From Flavobacterium frigoritolerans (GTDB lineage Bacteria > Bacteroidota > Bacteroidia > Flavobacteriales > Flavobacteriaceae), in NCBI RefSeq assembly GCF_025847275.1, contig NZ_JAOZEV010000006.1, positions 124,001 through 188,000 on the forward strand: a DNA stretch of 64,000 nucleotides, given 5' to 3'. Under the pieces are notes generated by a model that worked only from the letters and a program-made list of their open reading frames with translations, did not search any database and had not been told where the DNA came from. Position numbers and translations under genes: made by a program. Of this stretch, positions 1 through 8,624 are shown one piece after another (position 1 is the stretch's first letter; each line of letters starts with the position of its first letter).

Positions 1-1228
1 TTAGTTTTAATGTTACAATAGATAATATGGCCAACATAATCGCGACAATCCAAAATCGGGTTACAATCTTACTTTCGTGATACCCTTTTTTCTGGTAATG
101 ATGATGTAATGGCGACATCAGGAAAATCCTTCGTCCTTCGCCAAAACGTTTTTTTGTATATTTAAAATAAGCTACTTGAATAATTACCGAAGCACTTTCT
201 GCTAAGAAAATACCACAGAATAAAACAATCAACATTTCTTTACGAACAGCAATTGCCAAAACAGCTATGATTCCTCCAATTGTTAAACTTCCTGTATCTC
301 CCATAAAAACAGATGCAGGAAACGAGTTGTACCACAAAAACCCAATTAATGCACCTACGAAGGCGGATATAAAAACGGTCATTTCTCCCGAATTGGGGAT
401 ATACATTATATTGAGGTAATTCGAGAAAATAATATTTCCGGATAAGAACGTAAATATTCCGAGCGCGAGGACGGACACTGCCGAAGTTCCCGCTGCAAGA
501 CCATCTATTCCATCGGTTAAATTAGCTCCATTAGAAACTGCTGTGATAATAAAAATTACAACTGGAATAAAAATCAACCAAGCCCATTTTTCATATCCTT
601 CGCCTGTCCAAGCTAATAATTCGGCATAGTCGAATTCATTATTTTTAAAGAAAGGAATAGTCGTTACAGTCGATTTCTCTTCAAGTAATGCTGGAACGAT
701 AACACTCGTTGTTGATTGTACTCTATAAATATCACTATTACCAGTATCGGTTCTTACGGTAACATTTGGGCTAAAATAAAGCACTGACCCTACAATTATA
801 CCTAAACCTACTTGACCTATAACCTTAAAAATTCCTTTAAGTCCTTGTTTATCTTTTTTGAAAATCTTGATATAATCATCAACAAAACCAATTACTCCCA
901 TCCAAAGTGTGGTTACAATTAGCAATACGATATAAATATTATGCAGTTTAGCAAACAACAAAACAGGCACAAGGGTAGCAAATATGATAATTAAACCTCC
1001 CATTGTTGGTGTACCAGCTTTTTCATTTTGACCAGCTAATCCAAGCTCACGAACCGTTTCACCTACTTGTTGATTCCTAAGGAAATTGATAATTCTTTTT
1101 CCGTAGATTGTTGATAAAAGCAACGAAAGCAAGAAAGCCAAAGCCGATCTAAATGTGATGTACTGAAAAACTCCTGTCCCTGGCACATCTAATGTTTTGT
1201 CTAAATATTCAAATAAATAGTATAGCAT
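1..1228 (-). CDS. mraY: Phospho-N-acetylmuramoyl-pentapeptide transferase (3' end just outside window)
   Basis: MraY makes lipid I at the inner membrane by moving phospho-MurNAc-pentapeptide from UDP to undecaprenyl phosphate. The reverse strand reads from an ATG at 1228 with no stop before base 1. About 409 codons are present and the reading ends in the family's hydrophobic C-terminus, so only a codon or so plus the stop should be missing. Visible motifs in order: GFVDDY with the catalytic Asp pair, [19 protein letters not shown], and the [12 protein letters not shown] histidine loop. Compared with the E. coli enzyme (about 360 residues) there is an insertion of about 50 residues before the NLTDGIDG motif, around bases 590-780. 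I believe this is common in Bacteroidetes. It lies 10 bp after murE in the same operon. Confidence 0.95.
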   Translation of the reverse strand, partial: MLYYLFEYLDKTLDVPGTGVFQYITFRSALAFLLSLLLSTIYGKRIINFLRNQQVGETVRELGLAGQNEKAGTPTMGGLIIIFATLVPVLLFAKLHNIYIVLLIVTTLWMGVIGFVDDYIKIFKKDKQGLKGIFKVIGQVGLGIIVGSVLYFSPNVTVRTDTGNSDIYRVQSTTSVIVPALLEEKSTVTTIPFFKNNEFDYAELLAWTGEGYEKWAWLIFIPVVIFIITAVSNGANLTDGIDGLAAGTSAVSVLALGIFTFLSGNIIFSNYLNIMYIPNSGEMTVFISAFVGALIGFLWYNSFPASVFMGDTGSLTIGGIIAVLAIAVRKEMLIVLFCGIFLAESASVIIQVAYFKYTKKRFGEGRRIFLMSPLHHHYQKKGYHESKIVTRFWIVAIMLAILSIVTLKL

Positions 1229-1238
1229 ATATCTGGTT

Positions 1239-2702
1239 TTATTTGTTTAGTTGTGCTAAAATTTCCTTAACTATCTTCATGTCATCAAAATCATGACGTA
1301 CTCCATTTACTTCTTGGTACGTTTCGTGTCCTTTACCTGCTATTAAAATAATATCGTTGGGCTGTGCCAATTGACAAGCTGTTTTTATTGCTTGTTTGCG
1401 ATCTGTAATTGCCAATGTTTTTTTATAATTTTGAGGTTCAACACCTTTTTCCATCTCACTAATTATAGTTTCCGGATCTTCATTTCTAGGATTATCAGAT
1501 GTAAATATTGCCTTATCACTTAGCTCTGAACCAATTTGTGCCATAATAGGACGCTTGGTTTTATCTCTATTTCCTCCACAACCTACAACCGTAATTAATT
1601 GTTCATTTTTAGTACGAATATCGTTTATGGTTTTCAATACATTTTCTAATGCATCTGGCGTATGAGCATAATCTACAATCGCTGTGATATTAGAATCTGA
1701 CACTATAAATTGAAAACGTCCTGAAACACTTTCTAAATCCGATAATAAACGTAAAGCTTCAAGACTATCAATCCCTAATTCGATAGCTGTTCCGTAGATA
1801 GCCAATAAATTATAAGCATTAAATGTTCCTATTAATTTTACCCAAACTTCATTATCATTAATTTTCAATAACAATCCTGATAATTGGTTTTCTAAAATTT
1901 GCGCTTTATAATCAGCATACGTTTTTAAAGCATAAGTACGTTTTTGAGCGACTGTATTTTGTAACATTACAGCCCCATTTTTATCATCGATATTTGATAA
2001 TGCAAATGCCGTTTTTGGTAATGAATCGAAAAAAGACTTTTTTACATCTCTATACTCTGCAAAAGTTGGATGATAATCCAAATGATCATGTGATAAATTT
2101 GTAAAAATCCCTCCTACAAAATGTAAGGCTTCAGTTCTTTTTTGATGAATCCCGTGTGAACTTACTTCCATAAAACAATACGTAACTCCAGCTTCAATCA
2201 TTTCATTTAAATAATGATTGATTGTAATCGAATCTGGTGTTGTATGAGTTGCTTTATACTCTGTCTCGTCAACCAATATTTTTACTGTAGAAAGTAATCC
2301 AACTTTAAATCCTGCTTTTTTGAATAATTGATACAACAATGAAGCAATTGTAGTTTTCCCGTTTGTTCCAGTAATACCAACTAATTTTATTTTTTCTGAT
2401 GGATTATCAAAATAATTAGCTGCCATAAAAGCCAAAGCTGAATTGGTATCTTTAACTTTAATATAAGTAACTTCTTTTGCCAAAACGGCTGGTAATGTAT
2501 CGCAAATAACAGCAGTTGCCCCAAGTTCAATTGCTTTTTGAATATAATCATGACCATCTGAAAGTGTACCACGAATGGCAACAAAAACATCATTAGTTTC
2601 TATCTTTCTAGAATCAAAATCTATTTTATGAATAGCAATATCCGTTGAACCCGTTACTGATTCAATAGCTACTTTGTATAATATGTCTTTTAATATGTTC
2701 AC
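1239..2702 (-). CDS. murE: UDP-N-acetylmuramoyl-L-alanyl-D-glutamate--2,6-diaminopimelate ligase
   Basis: Cytoplasmic ATP-dependent ligase that adds the third residue to the peptidoglycan stem peptide. The 487-residue length is normal for MurE. The Mur ligase ATP-binding motif TGTNGKT is at residues 111-117, the central SHDHLDYH motif near 204-211, and the DNPRNEDP motif at 403-410. DNPR is the recognised signature for meso-diaminopimelate specificity, so the cell wall is predicted to be the DAP type. The start overlaps the ftsI stop by 4 bp (2699-2702), which suggests translational coupling inside the division and cell wall operon. Confidence 0.96.
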   Translation of the reverse strand: MNILKDILYKVAIESVTGSTDIAIHKIDFDSRKIETNDVFVAIRGTLSDGHDYIQKAIELGATAVICDTLPAVLAKEVTYIKVKDTNSALAFMAANYFDNPSEKIKLVGITGTNGKTTIASLLYQLFKKAGFKVGLLSTVKILVDETEYKATHTTPDSITINHYLNEMIEAGVTYCFMEVSSHGIHQKRTEALHFVGGIFTNLSHDHLDYHPTFAEYRDVKKSFFDSLPKTAFALSNIDDKNGAVMLQNTVAQKRTYALKTYADYKAQILENQLSGLLLKINDNEVWVKLIGTFNAYNLLAIYGTAIELGIDSLEALRLLSDLESVSGRFQFIVSDSNITAIVDYAHTPDALENVLKTINDIRTKNEQLITVVGCGGNRDKTKRPIMAQIGSELSDKAIFTSDNPRNEDPETIISEMEKGVEPQNYKKTLAITDRKQAIKTACQLAQPNDIILIAGKGHETYQEVNGVRHDFDDMKIVKEILAQLNK

Positions 2703-4699
2703 GATAATTCTAATACTATAGTTGTGTTTTTAGCTATATTCTCTCCTACCTTAAGCGATTGTTTTTTCACTTTTCCTATTCCGTTAACCTTTACTTTAAG
2801 CCCTAAATTTTCAAGTAAAGCAATTGCATCCATACCCGCCATTCCTTTTACATCTGGAATAGACTGTTTCTTTTGTACTTGGGTATAATATGCGTTATAA
2901 TTGTTCTCTTGTTTTGATACCTTGCCGTCTATTTTATTAATCGTATTTGCAGATGGTGCATCTGTAAAAATCTTTTGTGCTATTCTTTTAAAAACAGGCC
3001 CTGCAACATCGGCTCCATAATAATTATTTCTGGATGTATTTGGTTTATGAACAACCACAATACAAGAATATTTAGGATGGTCTGCTGGGAAATATCCAAC
3101 AAAAGAAGATGCATAATACAACCCTGCTCTCCCTGCATTTCCGTAATTTACCATTGCTGTTCCTGTTTTACCTGCCATCGAAAAATCTTTGGAATATAAT
3201 TTAGAACCCGTTCCTTTTTTAACCACATTCGCTAAAACTGCTTTTAACTTATTAATGGTTTCTTGCGAACATATTTTAGGATTTAAAACTTCGACATCAA
3301 ACTTCTTAATCGTTCTATTCCATTCTTTTATCTCCGAAACAAACTGCGGCTTAACCATAACTCCATTATTTGCAACCGAATTATAATAAGTCAACGTTTG
3401 CAAGGGCGTTACCGAAACATTATATCCAAAAGCCATCCACGGCAATGTAACTCCCGACCAATGTTTATCTCCAGGTTGTGGAATATATGGTCTTCCTTCT
3501 CCTTCAAAAGGCAATCCCAATCTTTTATTTAATCCGTATCCTTTAATATGATTTACAAATTTGGATGGGTTGTTTTTATAATTATCATACACCGCCTGAA
3601 CCATTACCGTATTAGATGATAATTCAAAACCTCTTGCCAATGATATTTTTCCGTAACCACCTATACGTGAATCACGAACGGAACGTCCGTAATATTTTAC
3701 TACCCCACCGTGAGTGTCGTAAACAGTATTGGTATCCGCAACTTTATCTTCTAAAATTGTCATTAAATCAACTAGTTTAAAAGTTGATCCTGGCTCATGC
3801 GATTCGGCTACAGCATAATTTGTTGTTTCATAATAAGAACCATCATCTGCTCTACCTAGGTTAGAAATTGCTTTAATATGTCCAGTTTCTGTTTCCATTA
3901 CTACTACACAACCATGATCTGCTTCATAATCTTCTAATTGTTTTAGTAATGCGTGATGCGCGATATCCTGAATAAAAACATCTATAGTCGATATTACATC
4001 GTAACCATCTTGTGGATCTACCTCGTTTACATCACGAATAGGTTTCCATTGACCTTTTGCAATTTTTTGTTTTAGGATTTTACCATCTTTCCCATTCAAA
4101 TAATTTCTAAACGCCCATTCGATTCCTTTTCCCATTGACTCTCCATTGACACCGCCTTTATCATAACCAATAGTACGTTCGGCAATTTTACCAATAGGAT
4201 GTTCTCTTACCGTTTCTTGCTCAACAATAATTCCTCCTTTATAAGCTCCCAAATTAAATAATGGAAACCCTTTTATTTTCATGTAATCTGTATAGCTCAA
4301 TTTTCGAGCTATCAAAAAATATCTGTTTTTATTGGCTCTAGCCTTTCTTAACTCATTTTGATAATAACCACTTGGTCTTCCTAAAACAATAGACAAAGAA
4401 TCCGAAAGTAATTTTACATTTTTCTCGAATACTTCCGTTTTAGGCGTAACAGCATCAAATCTAATTTCATAATTAGGAATAGAGGTCGCCAAAAGACTTC
4501 CATCGGCAGAATAAATATTCCCTTTATTTGCAGGAATAATAAAATTCTTAACGGTACGTTGCTTGGCTAATTTTCTATAATAATCCCCCTCAACCCACTG
4601 AATATTAGTTAACTTTACGACAATACCAATTGCCATCAAAAAGATGAAAACTGCTACCAGATAAATTCTGTAGGATATATTTTTATCGTCTACTGCCAT
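2699..4699 (-). CDS. ftsI: Septal peptidoglycan transpeptidase FtsI/PBP3 with C-terminal PASTA domain
   Basis: Class B penicillin-binding protein that cross-links septal peptidoglycan in the periplasm. A short cytoplasmic N-terminus leads to one membrane segment at about residues 11-30. The dimerisation domain is followed by the transpeptidase motifs STFK (305-308, catalytic Ser), SSN (361-363) and KTGTA (511-515). A PASTA domain starts near residue 612 (IPDVKGM) and runs to the end, a feature better known from Gram-positive PBP2x and the related SpoVD but also usual in Bacteroidetes FtsI. It overlaps ftsL by 10 bp and murE by 4 bp. Its 666 residues exceed E. coli FtsI (588) largely because of the PASTA tail. 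Confidence 0.94.
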   Translation of the reverse strand: MAVDDKNISYRIYLVAVFIFLMAIGIVVKLTNIQWVEGDYYRKLAKQRTVKNFIIPANKGNIYSADGSLLATSIPNYEIRFDAVTPKTEVFEKNVKLLSDSLSIVLGRPSGYYQNELRKARANKNRYFLIARKLSYTDYMKIKGFPLFNLGAYKGGIIVEQETVREHPIGKIAERTIGYDKGGVNGESMGKGIEWAFRNYLNGKDGKILKQKIAKGQWKPIRDVNEVDPQDGYDVISTIDVFIQDIAHHALLKQLEDYEADHGCVVVMETETGHIKAISNLGRADDGSYYETTNYAVAESHEPGSTFKLVDLMTILEDKVADTNTVYDTHGGVVKYYGRSVRDSRIGGYGKISLARGFELSSNTVMVQAVYDNYKNNPSKFVNHIKGYGLNKRLGLPFEGEGRPYIPQPGDKHWSGVTLPWMAFGYNVSVTPLQTLTYYNSVANNGVMVKPQFVSEIKEWNRTIKKFDVEVLNPKICSQETINKLKAVLANVVKKGTGSKLYSKDFSMAGKTGTAMVNYGNAGRAGLYYASSFVGYFPADHPKYSCIVVVHKPNTSRNNYYGADVAGPVFKRIAQKIFTDAPSANTINKIDGKVSKQENNYNAYYTQVQKKQSIPDVKGMAGMDAIALLENLGLKVKVNGIGKVKKQSLKVGENIAKNTTIVLELS

Positions 4700-5037
4700 A
4701 TGCGTTTAAAAAAGCTCTTTTCTTTTTCTTTCTTCACTTCAATTTTAATCGGCGGAACTGTTGATGGATAAATTTCTTTACTAAGCATTTTTTCCGATAC
4801 TGTCGATTCCATTTTCAACTTCATCAATTCCGAACGTCTGTCTACAAACTCCGATCGCAATTCCTTTACTTCATTATTCAATTTTGCAATTTCAAAAACC
4901 TTTTGTTCGTATCGTTGTGTATTTGCAATCATTATTATTGCTAGCAAAATGATAAAAACGATAAAACGCCAATTTTTCATCGCGTCATCATTAATAAGAA
5001 ATCTTGCTTTTAATATGTCAAATACTCCGTGTTTCAT
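4690..5037 (-). CDS. FtsL-like division protein
   Basis: Small bitopic membrane protein of 115 residues in the position that ftsL occupies between rsmH and ftsI. It has a cytoplasmic N-terminus of about 22 residues, one membrane segment near residues 23-41, and then a charged heptad-like stretch at about 45-90 that should form a coiled coil. This topology matches FtsL, which joins FtsB and FtsQ and activates FtsWI at the septum. FtsL sequences diverge strongly, so the call rests on size, topology and position rather than on a motif. The gene overlaps ftsI by 10 bp and starts 17 bp after rsmH. Confidence 0.82.
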   Translation of the reverse strand: MKHGVFDILKARFLINDDAMKNWRFIVFIILLAIIMIANTQRYEQKVFEIAKLNNEVKELRSEFVDRRSELMKLKMESTVSEKMLSKEIYPSTVPPIKIEVKKEKEKSFFKRIWQ

Positions 5038-5054
5038 TATACCTTATTATAGTA

Positions 5055-5963
5055 CTATCTTTTTTCAGCAATTCTTAGCTTTGCACTTCTAGCCCTGTTG
5101 TTTATTTTAATTTCTGCATCATCTGGCACTATTAGCTTTCCGATTGTTTTAAATGGAACTGAAAAATTTCCATAAAAATCACGTTCTGGCTCTCCTTCAA
5201 ACATTCCGTTTTTAATAAAACGTTTCACCAGTCTGTCTTCTAATGAGTGATAAGAAATAACACTTAATCTTCCGCCTGGATTTAATATTTCTAACGATTG
5301 CTCGATAAATTCTTTTAACACATCCATCTCTTGATTTACCTCGATACGAATTGCTTGATAAATCTGAGCCAATATTTTATTACGAACTCTTTCAGGTAAA
5401 TATTTTGCCAAAACTTCTTTTAATTCATCTGTAGTCTTGATAACCTTATTTTCTCTGGCTTCTACAATTGTTCTTGCCAGAACAGGAGCATTTTTCAATT
5501 CACCATAATCTAGAAAAACTCTTCGTAAATCTTGTTCGTCATATTCATTAACCACACGATACGCATTCAAATCATTCTTCTGACTCATTCGCATATCTAG
5601 CTCAGCATCAAAACGAGTAGAAAAACCTCTTTCGGCAACATCAAATTGATGTGATGAAACACCTAAATCTGCCAAAATTCCATCTACTCCTCTTACACCA
5701 TGAAAACGCAAGAACCTTTTAATGAATCTAAAATTTTCATTTATCAAAGTAAACCTCTCGTCTGGCAAAGCATTTGCCAAAGCATCTTCATCTTGATCAA
5801 AAGCAAATAATTTTCCGTTTGGCCCTAGCCTGCTTAAAATCTCTTTTGAATGTCCCCCACCTCCAAACGTTACATCTACATAAATGCCGTCAGGCTTAAT
5901 ATTCAAGCCATCTACTGTTGGATGAAGCAAAACCGGATTATGATATTCCATTGTCGTCGTCAT
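5055..5963 (-). CDS. rsmH: 16S rRNA (cytosine(1402)-N(4))-methyltransferase
   Basis: Methylates N4 of C1402 in the ribosomal P site using S-adenosylmethionine. The glycine-rich SAM motif VTFGGGGHS lies near residues 31-39 and is followed by the family's LADLGVSSHQFD motif and by ISYHSLEDR near the C-terminus. The 302-residue length is typical. The reading frame starts inside mraZ, overlapping its end by 26 bp. A second Met at residue 5 (base 5951) precedes the conserved EYHNPVLL and is an alternative start that would shorten the overlap. Confidence 0.95.
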   Translation of the reverse strand: MTTTMEYHNPVLLHPTVDGLNIKPDGIYVDVTFGGGGHSKEILSRLGPNGKLFAFDQDEDALANALPDERFTLINENFRFIKRFLRFHGVRGVDGILADLGVSSHQFDVAERGFSTRFDAELDMRMSQKNDLNAYRVVNEYDEQDLRRVFLDYGELKNAPVLARTIVEARENKVIKTTDELKEVLAKYLPERVRNKILAQIYQAIRIEVNQEMDVLKEFIEQSLEILNPGGRLSVISYHSLEDRLVKRFIKNGMFEGEPERDFYGNFSVPFKTIGKLIVPDDAEIKINNRARSAKLRIAEKR

Positions 5964-6411
5964 TTATATTTCCCATTACTTCTTCGGCTAAATCTGCAAA
6001 ATCCATATCTTCGCCGCTAATTGATTTTTCGTATAACTCTTTATCCCATATTTCAACAATATTCACCGCAGATGAAAACACCACGTCTTTCGAAATACCT
6101 GAAAATGTCATTAGATCCTTCGGAACTAATAAACGTCCTAATGCATCAATCTCAACAATCTTAACTCCAGCGGTAAACCTTCTGATAAAATCATTATTTT
6201 TCTTTACAAAACGATTCAGCTTATTAATTTTCTGCATCATCAAATCCCATTCTTCCATCGGATACAACTCCAAACAAGTCTGAAACACGGAACGCTTCAA
6301 AACAAATCCGTTTTGAAGTGAGGTAGCCAACTGCTTTTTCAAGGGAGCAGGCATTAGCAGCCTCCCTTTAGCATCGACTTTACACTCATATGTTCCTACA
6401 ATTGTGTTCAA
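5938..6411 (-). CDS. mraZ: Division/cell wall cluster transcriptional regulator MraZ
   Basis: MraZ is a DNA-binding protein with two SpoVT/AbrB-like halves that binds phased direct repeats in front of its own operon. Both halves are visible: DAKGRLLMP near residues 13-21 and its echo IDALGRLLVP in the second half. The 157-residue length fits the family. It is the first gene of the minus-strand cluster mraZ-rsmH-ftsL-ftsI-murE-mraY. A set of 10-bp-phased GTGG repeats lies upstream at 6455-6480, which supports autoregulation (see the separate operator entry). Confidence 0.95.
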   Translation of the reverse strand: MNTIVGTYECKVDAKGRLLMPAPLKKQLATSLQNGFVLKRSVFQTCLELYPMEEWDLMMQKINKLNRFVKKNNDFIRRFTAGVKIVEIDALGRLLVPKDLMTFSGISKDVVFSSAVNIVEIWDKELYEKSISGEDMDFADLAEEVMGNINDDDNGIS

Positions 6412-6436
6412 AAAAAAGTATGGTTATGTTATACAG

Positions 6437-6444
6437 CAAAAATA
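6437..6444 (-). promoter_or_regulatory. Predicted -7 promoter element of the mraZ operon
   Basis: The reverse strand reads TATTTTTG, an exact match to the Bacteroidetes -7 consensus TAnnTTTG, 26 bp upstream of the mraZ ATG. The phased GTGG repeats begin 10 bp further upstream, so a bound repressor would cover the -33 region. Confidence 0.65.
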
Positions 6445-6454
6445 TAAAAAATAT

Positions 6455-6501
6455 TACCACAATTTACCACTAAATACCACTTTGTTGATAAGTTTAACCA
6501 C
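6455..6501 (-). promoter_or_regulatory. Predicted MraZ operator: phased GTGG direct repeats
   Basis: On the reverse strand GTGGTA occurs three times at exactly 10-bp spacing (6475-6480, 6465-6470, 6455-6460), with a fourth GTGGTT at 6496-6501, 21 bp from the nearest. MraZ is known to bind short direct repeats spaced by one helical turn ahead of its operon (TGGGN in E. coli, AAAGTG-type in mollicutes). Position, period and the GTGG core agree. The assignment to MraZ is inferred. Confidence 0.7.
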
Positions 6502-6753
6502 TTTTAGCCAAAAACTCTTAAATTATGCACAGTCAGATTGTTAGCTATTTCAAAAATTAGCTGTAAGAATGATTCTACATAACAAAAAATGAAGTAAGCA
6601 TATTGAAAAATCTAAGCCTCTTTTTGGCAATTTTCATGAGAAAAAAGAAAAAAATAAAAACATCTAGCAACTGATTTTTAGCCATTTATTTCTTCGACTA
6701 AAATTATCTAGTTAAAAATTGTTTTCAAAAATCCATATTTATGTATTAAACCC

Positions 6754-6761
6754 TATATTTG
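6754..6761 (+). promoter_or_regulatory. Predicted -7 promoter element of the alpha/beta hydrolase-engB pair
   Basis: TATATTTG matches TAnnTTTG exactly and lies 27 bp before the ATG at 6789. No convincing -33 TTTG is seen at the usual distance. Confidence 0.55.
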
Positions 6762-6788
6762 TCCAAATTGAAATCGGTATTTAGTTAG

Positions 6789-7553
6789 ATGGATAAACAT
6801 TACAAAAAAGAAGGCAGATACAGCTATTATGAAGCTGGAGAAGGGACACCTATTGTTATATTACATGGCCTCATGGGAGGACTTAGTAACTTCGATGCCG
6901 TAGCCGAATATTTTTCAAATAAAGGGTACAAAATAGTAATCCCCGATTTACCGATATACACACAAAGCATCTTAAAAACCAACGTAAAAAGTTTTGCCAA
7001 ATACGTTAAAGACTTTATCACATTCAAAGGATTTGATAAAGTTATTTTACTAGGGAATTCATTAGGTGGTCACATTGCACTATATCACACGAAATTATAT
7101 CCAGAAAAAGTAATCGGACTTGTAATAACAGGAAGTTCAGGTCTTTACGAAAGCGCAATGGGTGATAGTTATCCTAAAAGAGGAGATTACGAATACATAA
7201 GAAGAAAAGCTGAAGATGTATTTTATGATCCAAAGATTGCAACTCCCGAACTTATTGATGAAGTTTATGCCTCTGTAAATGATCGCATAAAATTGATAAA
7301 GACACTTACCATTGCAAAAAGCGCCATTCGTCATAACATGGCAAAAGATTTACCAAAAATGCAAGTTGAAACTTGTATCATCTGGGGTAAAAATGACAAA
7401 GTAACTCCTCCGGACGTAGCCGAAGAGTTTAACAAATTACTTCCTAACTCTTCTTTATATTGGATTGACAAATGCGGACATGCTGCCATGATGGAACATC
7501 CAGAAGAGTTTAATAAAATTCTTGAAGAATGGTTGAAAAAAACCAATTTATAA
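6789..7553 (+). CDS. Alpha/beta fold hydrolase
   Basis: Predicted cytoplasmic hydrolase of 254 residues with no signal peptide. The oxyanion-hole motif HGLMGG is at residues 26-31, the nucleophile elbow GNSLGG at 89-94 (Ser91), an acid-bearing WGKNDKVTPP near 200, and the catalytic His in CGHAAMMEHP at residue 231, so the Ser-Asp-His triad appears complete. The substrate cannot be read from sequence; relatives are annotated as esterases or C-C bond hydrolases. It is followed 43 bp later by engB on the same strand and probably shares its transcript. Confidence 0.85.
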   Translation: MDKHYKKEGRYSYYEAGEGTPIVILHGLMGGLSNFDAVAEYFSNKGYKIVIPDLPIYTQSILKTNVKSFAKYVKDFITFKGFDKVILLGNSLGGHIALYHTKLYPEKVIGLVITGSSGLYESAMGDSYPKRGDYEYIRRKAEDVFYDPKIATPELIDEVYASVNDRIKLIKTLTIAKSAIRHNMAKDLPKMQVETCIIWGKNDKVTPPDVAEEFNKLLPNSSLYWIDKCGHAAMMEHPEEFNKILEEWLKKTNL

Positions 7554-7596
7554 TAAACACTTTCGAATTTGAGGAGGTTTTAGAAATAGTATAGAT

Positions 7597-8217
7597 ATGA
7601 AAATAAATACCGCCGAATTTATAATCAGTAATTCAGATGTTAGCAAATGTCCTAAGGACTTCTTGCCTGAATATGCTTTTATAGGAAGATCAAACGTAGG
7701 AAAGTCTTCTTTGATCAACATGTTGACCAATCATAAAAACTTAGCAAAAACTTCGGGTCGCCCTGGAAAAACGCAATTGATAAATCATTTCCTGATTAAC
7801 AACAATTGGTTCCTTGTCGATTTACCAGGATATGGTTATGCTAAAGTTTCTAAAAAAACAAAATCTGTTTTTCAACAGTTCATCACCGATTACTTTGAAA
7901 CCCGCGAACAATTAGTTTGTGCTTTTGTATTAATCGATATTCGTCATGAAGCCCAAACTATCGATATTGAATTTATGTCGTATATGGGGGAAAGTGAAAT
8001 TCCGTTTTGCATTATTTTCACGAAAGCTGACAAAATCAGTAAAACAAAAATTGATTCTCATATTGCCGCTTACAAAAAGAAAATGTTTGCCAATAACTGG
8101 GCCGAAATGCCACATTATTTTGTAACATCAGCAACAGAATCTACTGGTAAAGACGAAGTCTTAAACTACATCGACGAAGTAAACCAAGAGGTATTTAAAA
8201 ATAATAGTCAGTTTTAG
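7597..8217 (+). CDS. engB: Ribosome biogenesis GTP-binding protein YihA/YsxC (EngB)
   Basis: Small Ras-like GTPase needed for assembly of the large ribosomal subunit. All G motifs are visible: G1 GRSNVGKSS at residues 29-37, G2 within the TSGRPGKT segment, G3 DLPGYG near 75-80, G4 TKAD near 144-147, and the G5 SATES segment near 178. The length of 206 residues is normal. A strong bidirectional terminator follows immediately. Confidence 0.96.
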   Translation: MKINTAEFIISNSDVSKCPKDFLPEYAFIGRSNVGKSSLINMLTNHKNLAKTSGRPGKTQLINHFLINNNWFLVDLPGYGYAKVSKKTKSVFQQFITDYFETREQLVCAFVLIDIRHEAQTIDIEFMSYMGESEIPFCIIFTKADKISKTKIDSHIAAYKKKMFANNWAEMPHYFVTSATESTGKDEVLNYIDEVNQEVFKNNSQF

Positions 8218-8233
8218 AAATCCTTTTCAGAGA

Positions 8234-8271
8234 TAAAAAAAATCCCAAAATTAAAAATTTTGGGATTTTTT
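8234..8271. terminator. Bidirectional intrinsic terminator between engB and gldC
   Basis: A near-perfect inverted repeat (AAAATCCCAAAATT paired with AATTTTGGGATTTT, tiny loop) has an A-run before and a T-run after. It sits between two convergent genes and should stop transcripts from both sides. Confidence 0.85.
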
Positions 8272-8282
8272 ATTTGTCTCAA

Positions 8283-8624
8283 TTACGACTTCTTCAATTC
8301 TAGTTTTTCTGCAAAATAATCACAGAAATCTTTCATAGTATCCGACATTTTCTCATCATCTGTAGCACGCTTAAATGTATCAGCCATTGCTACTAAAGTT
8401 TGATGAAAGAAAATTTTCATTTCATCTACTGGCATATCTTTCGTCCATAAATCAATACGCATAGTTTCCTGTACTTTACTATCCCAAATAGAAAGCATAA
8501 TTGCTTTTGCATCTTGGGCTTCTACTCCTCCATCTTTTGCTGACCATTTTAATTTTTCTGGTACTCGATTTTCATCTAACTCTATAAGGAATTTAATTTC
8601 TGAGGTTTGTTTATTATCTGACAT
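8283..8624 (-). CDS. gldC: Gliding motility protein GldC
   Basis: Small soluble protein of 113 residues without signal peptide or membrane segment, directly downstream of gldB with a 1-bp stop/start overlap. Sequence and context match GldC, known from Flavobacterium johnsoniae as a protein that improves gliding but has no known biochemical activity. The central part, with IWDSKVQETMRIDLWTKDMP and a helix-rich C-terminus, is the recognisable family region. Probably translationally coupled to gldB. Confidence 0.92.
   Translation of the reverse strand: MSDNKQTSEIKFLIELDENRVPEKLKWSAKDGGVEAQDAKAIMLSIWDSKVQETMRIDLWTKDMPVDEMKIFFHQTLVAMADTFKRATDDEKMSDTMKDFCDYFAEKLELKKS

Larger units (their letters stand above)
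6412..6788. other. Divergent intergenic region between mraZ and the alpha/beta hydrolase gene
   Basis: Non-coding, strongly AT-rich stretch of 377 bp. It holds the mraZ promoter and its phased repeats on the minus strand (6437-6501) and the promoter of the downstream plus-strand gene near 6754. I see no further gene or stable hairpin between about 6510 and 6750. Confidence 0.7.

Noticed and set aside
2975..3386. Plus-strand open frames opposite ftsI
   Set aside because: They lie wholly inside ftsI on the other strand, have no signal, family or promoter features, and are shadows of the real gene.
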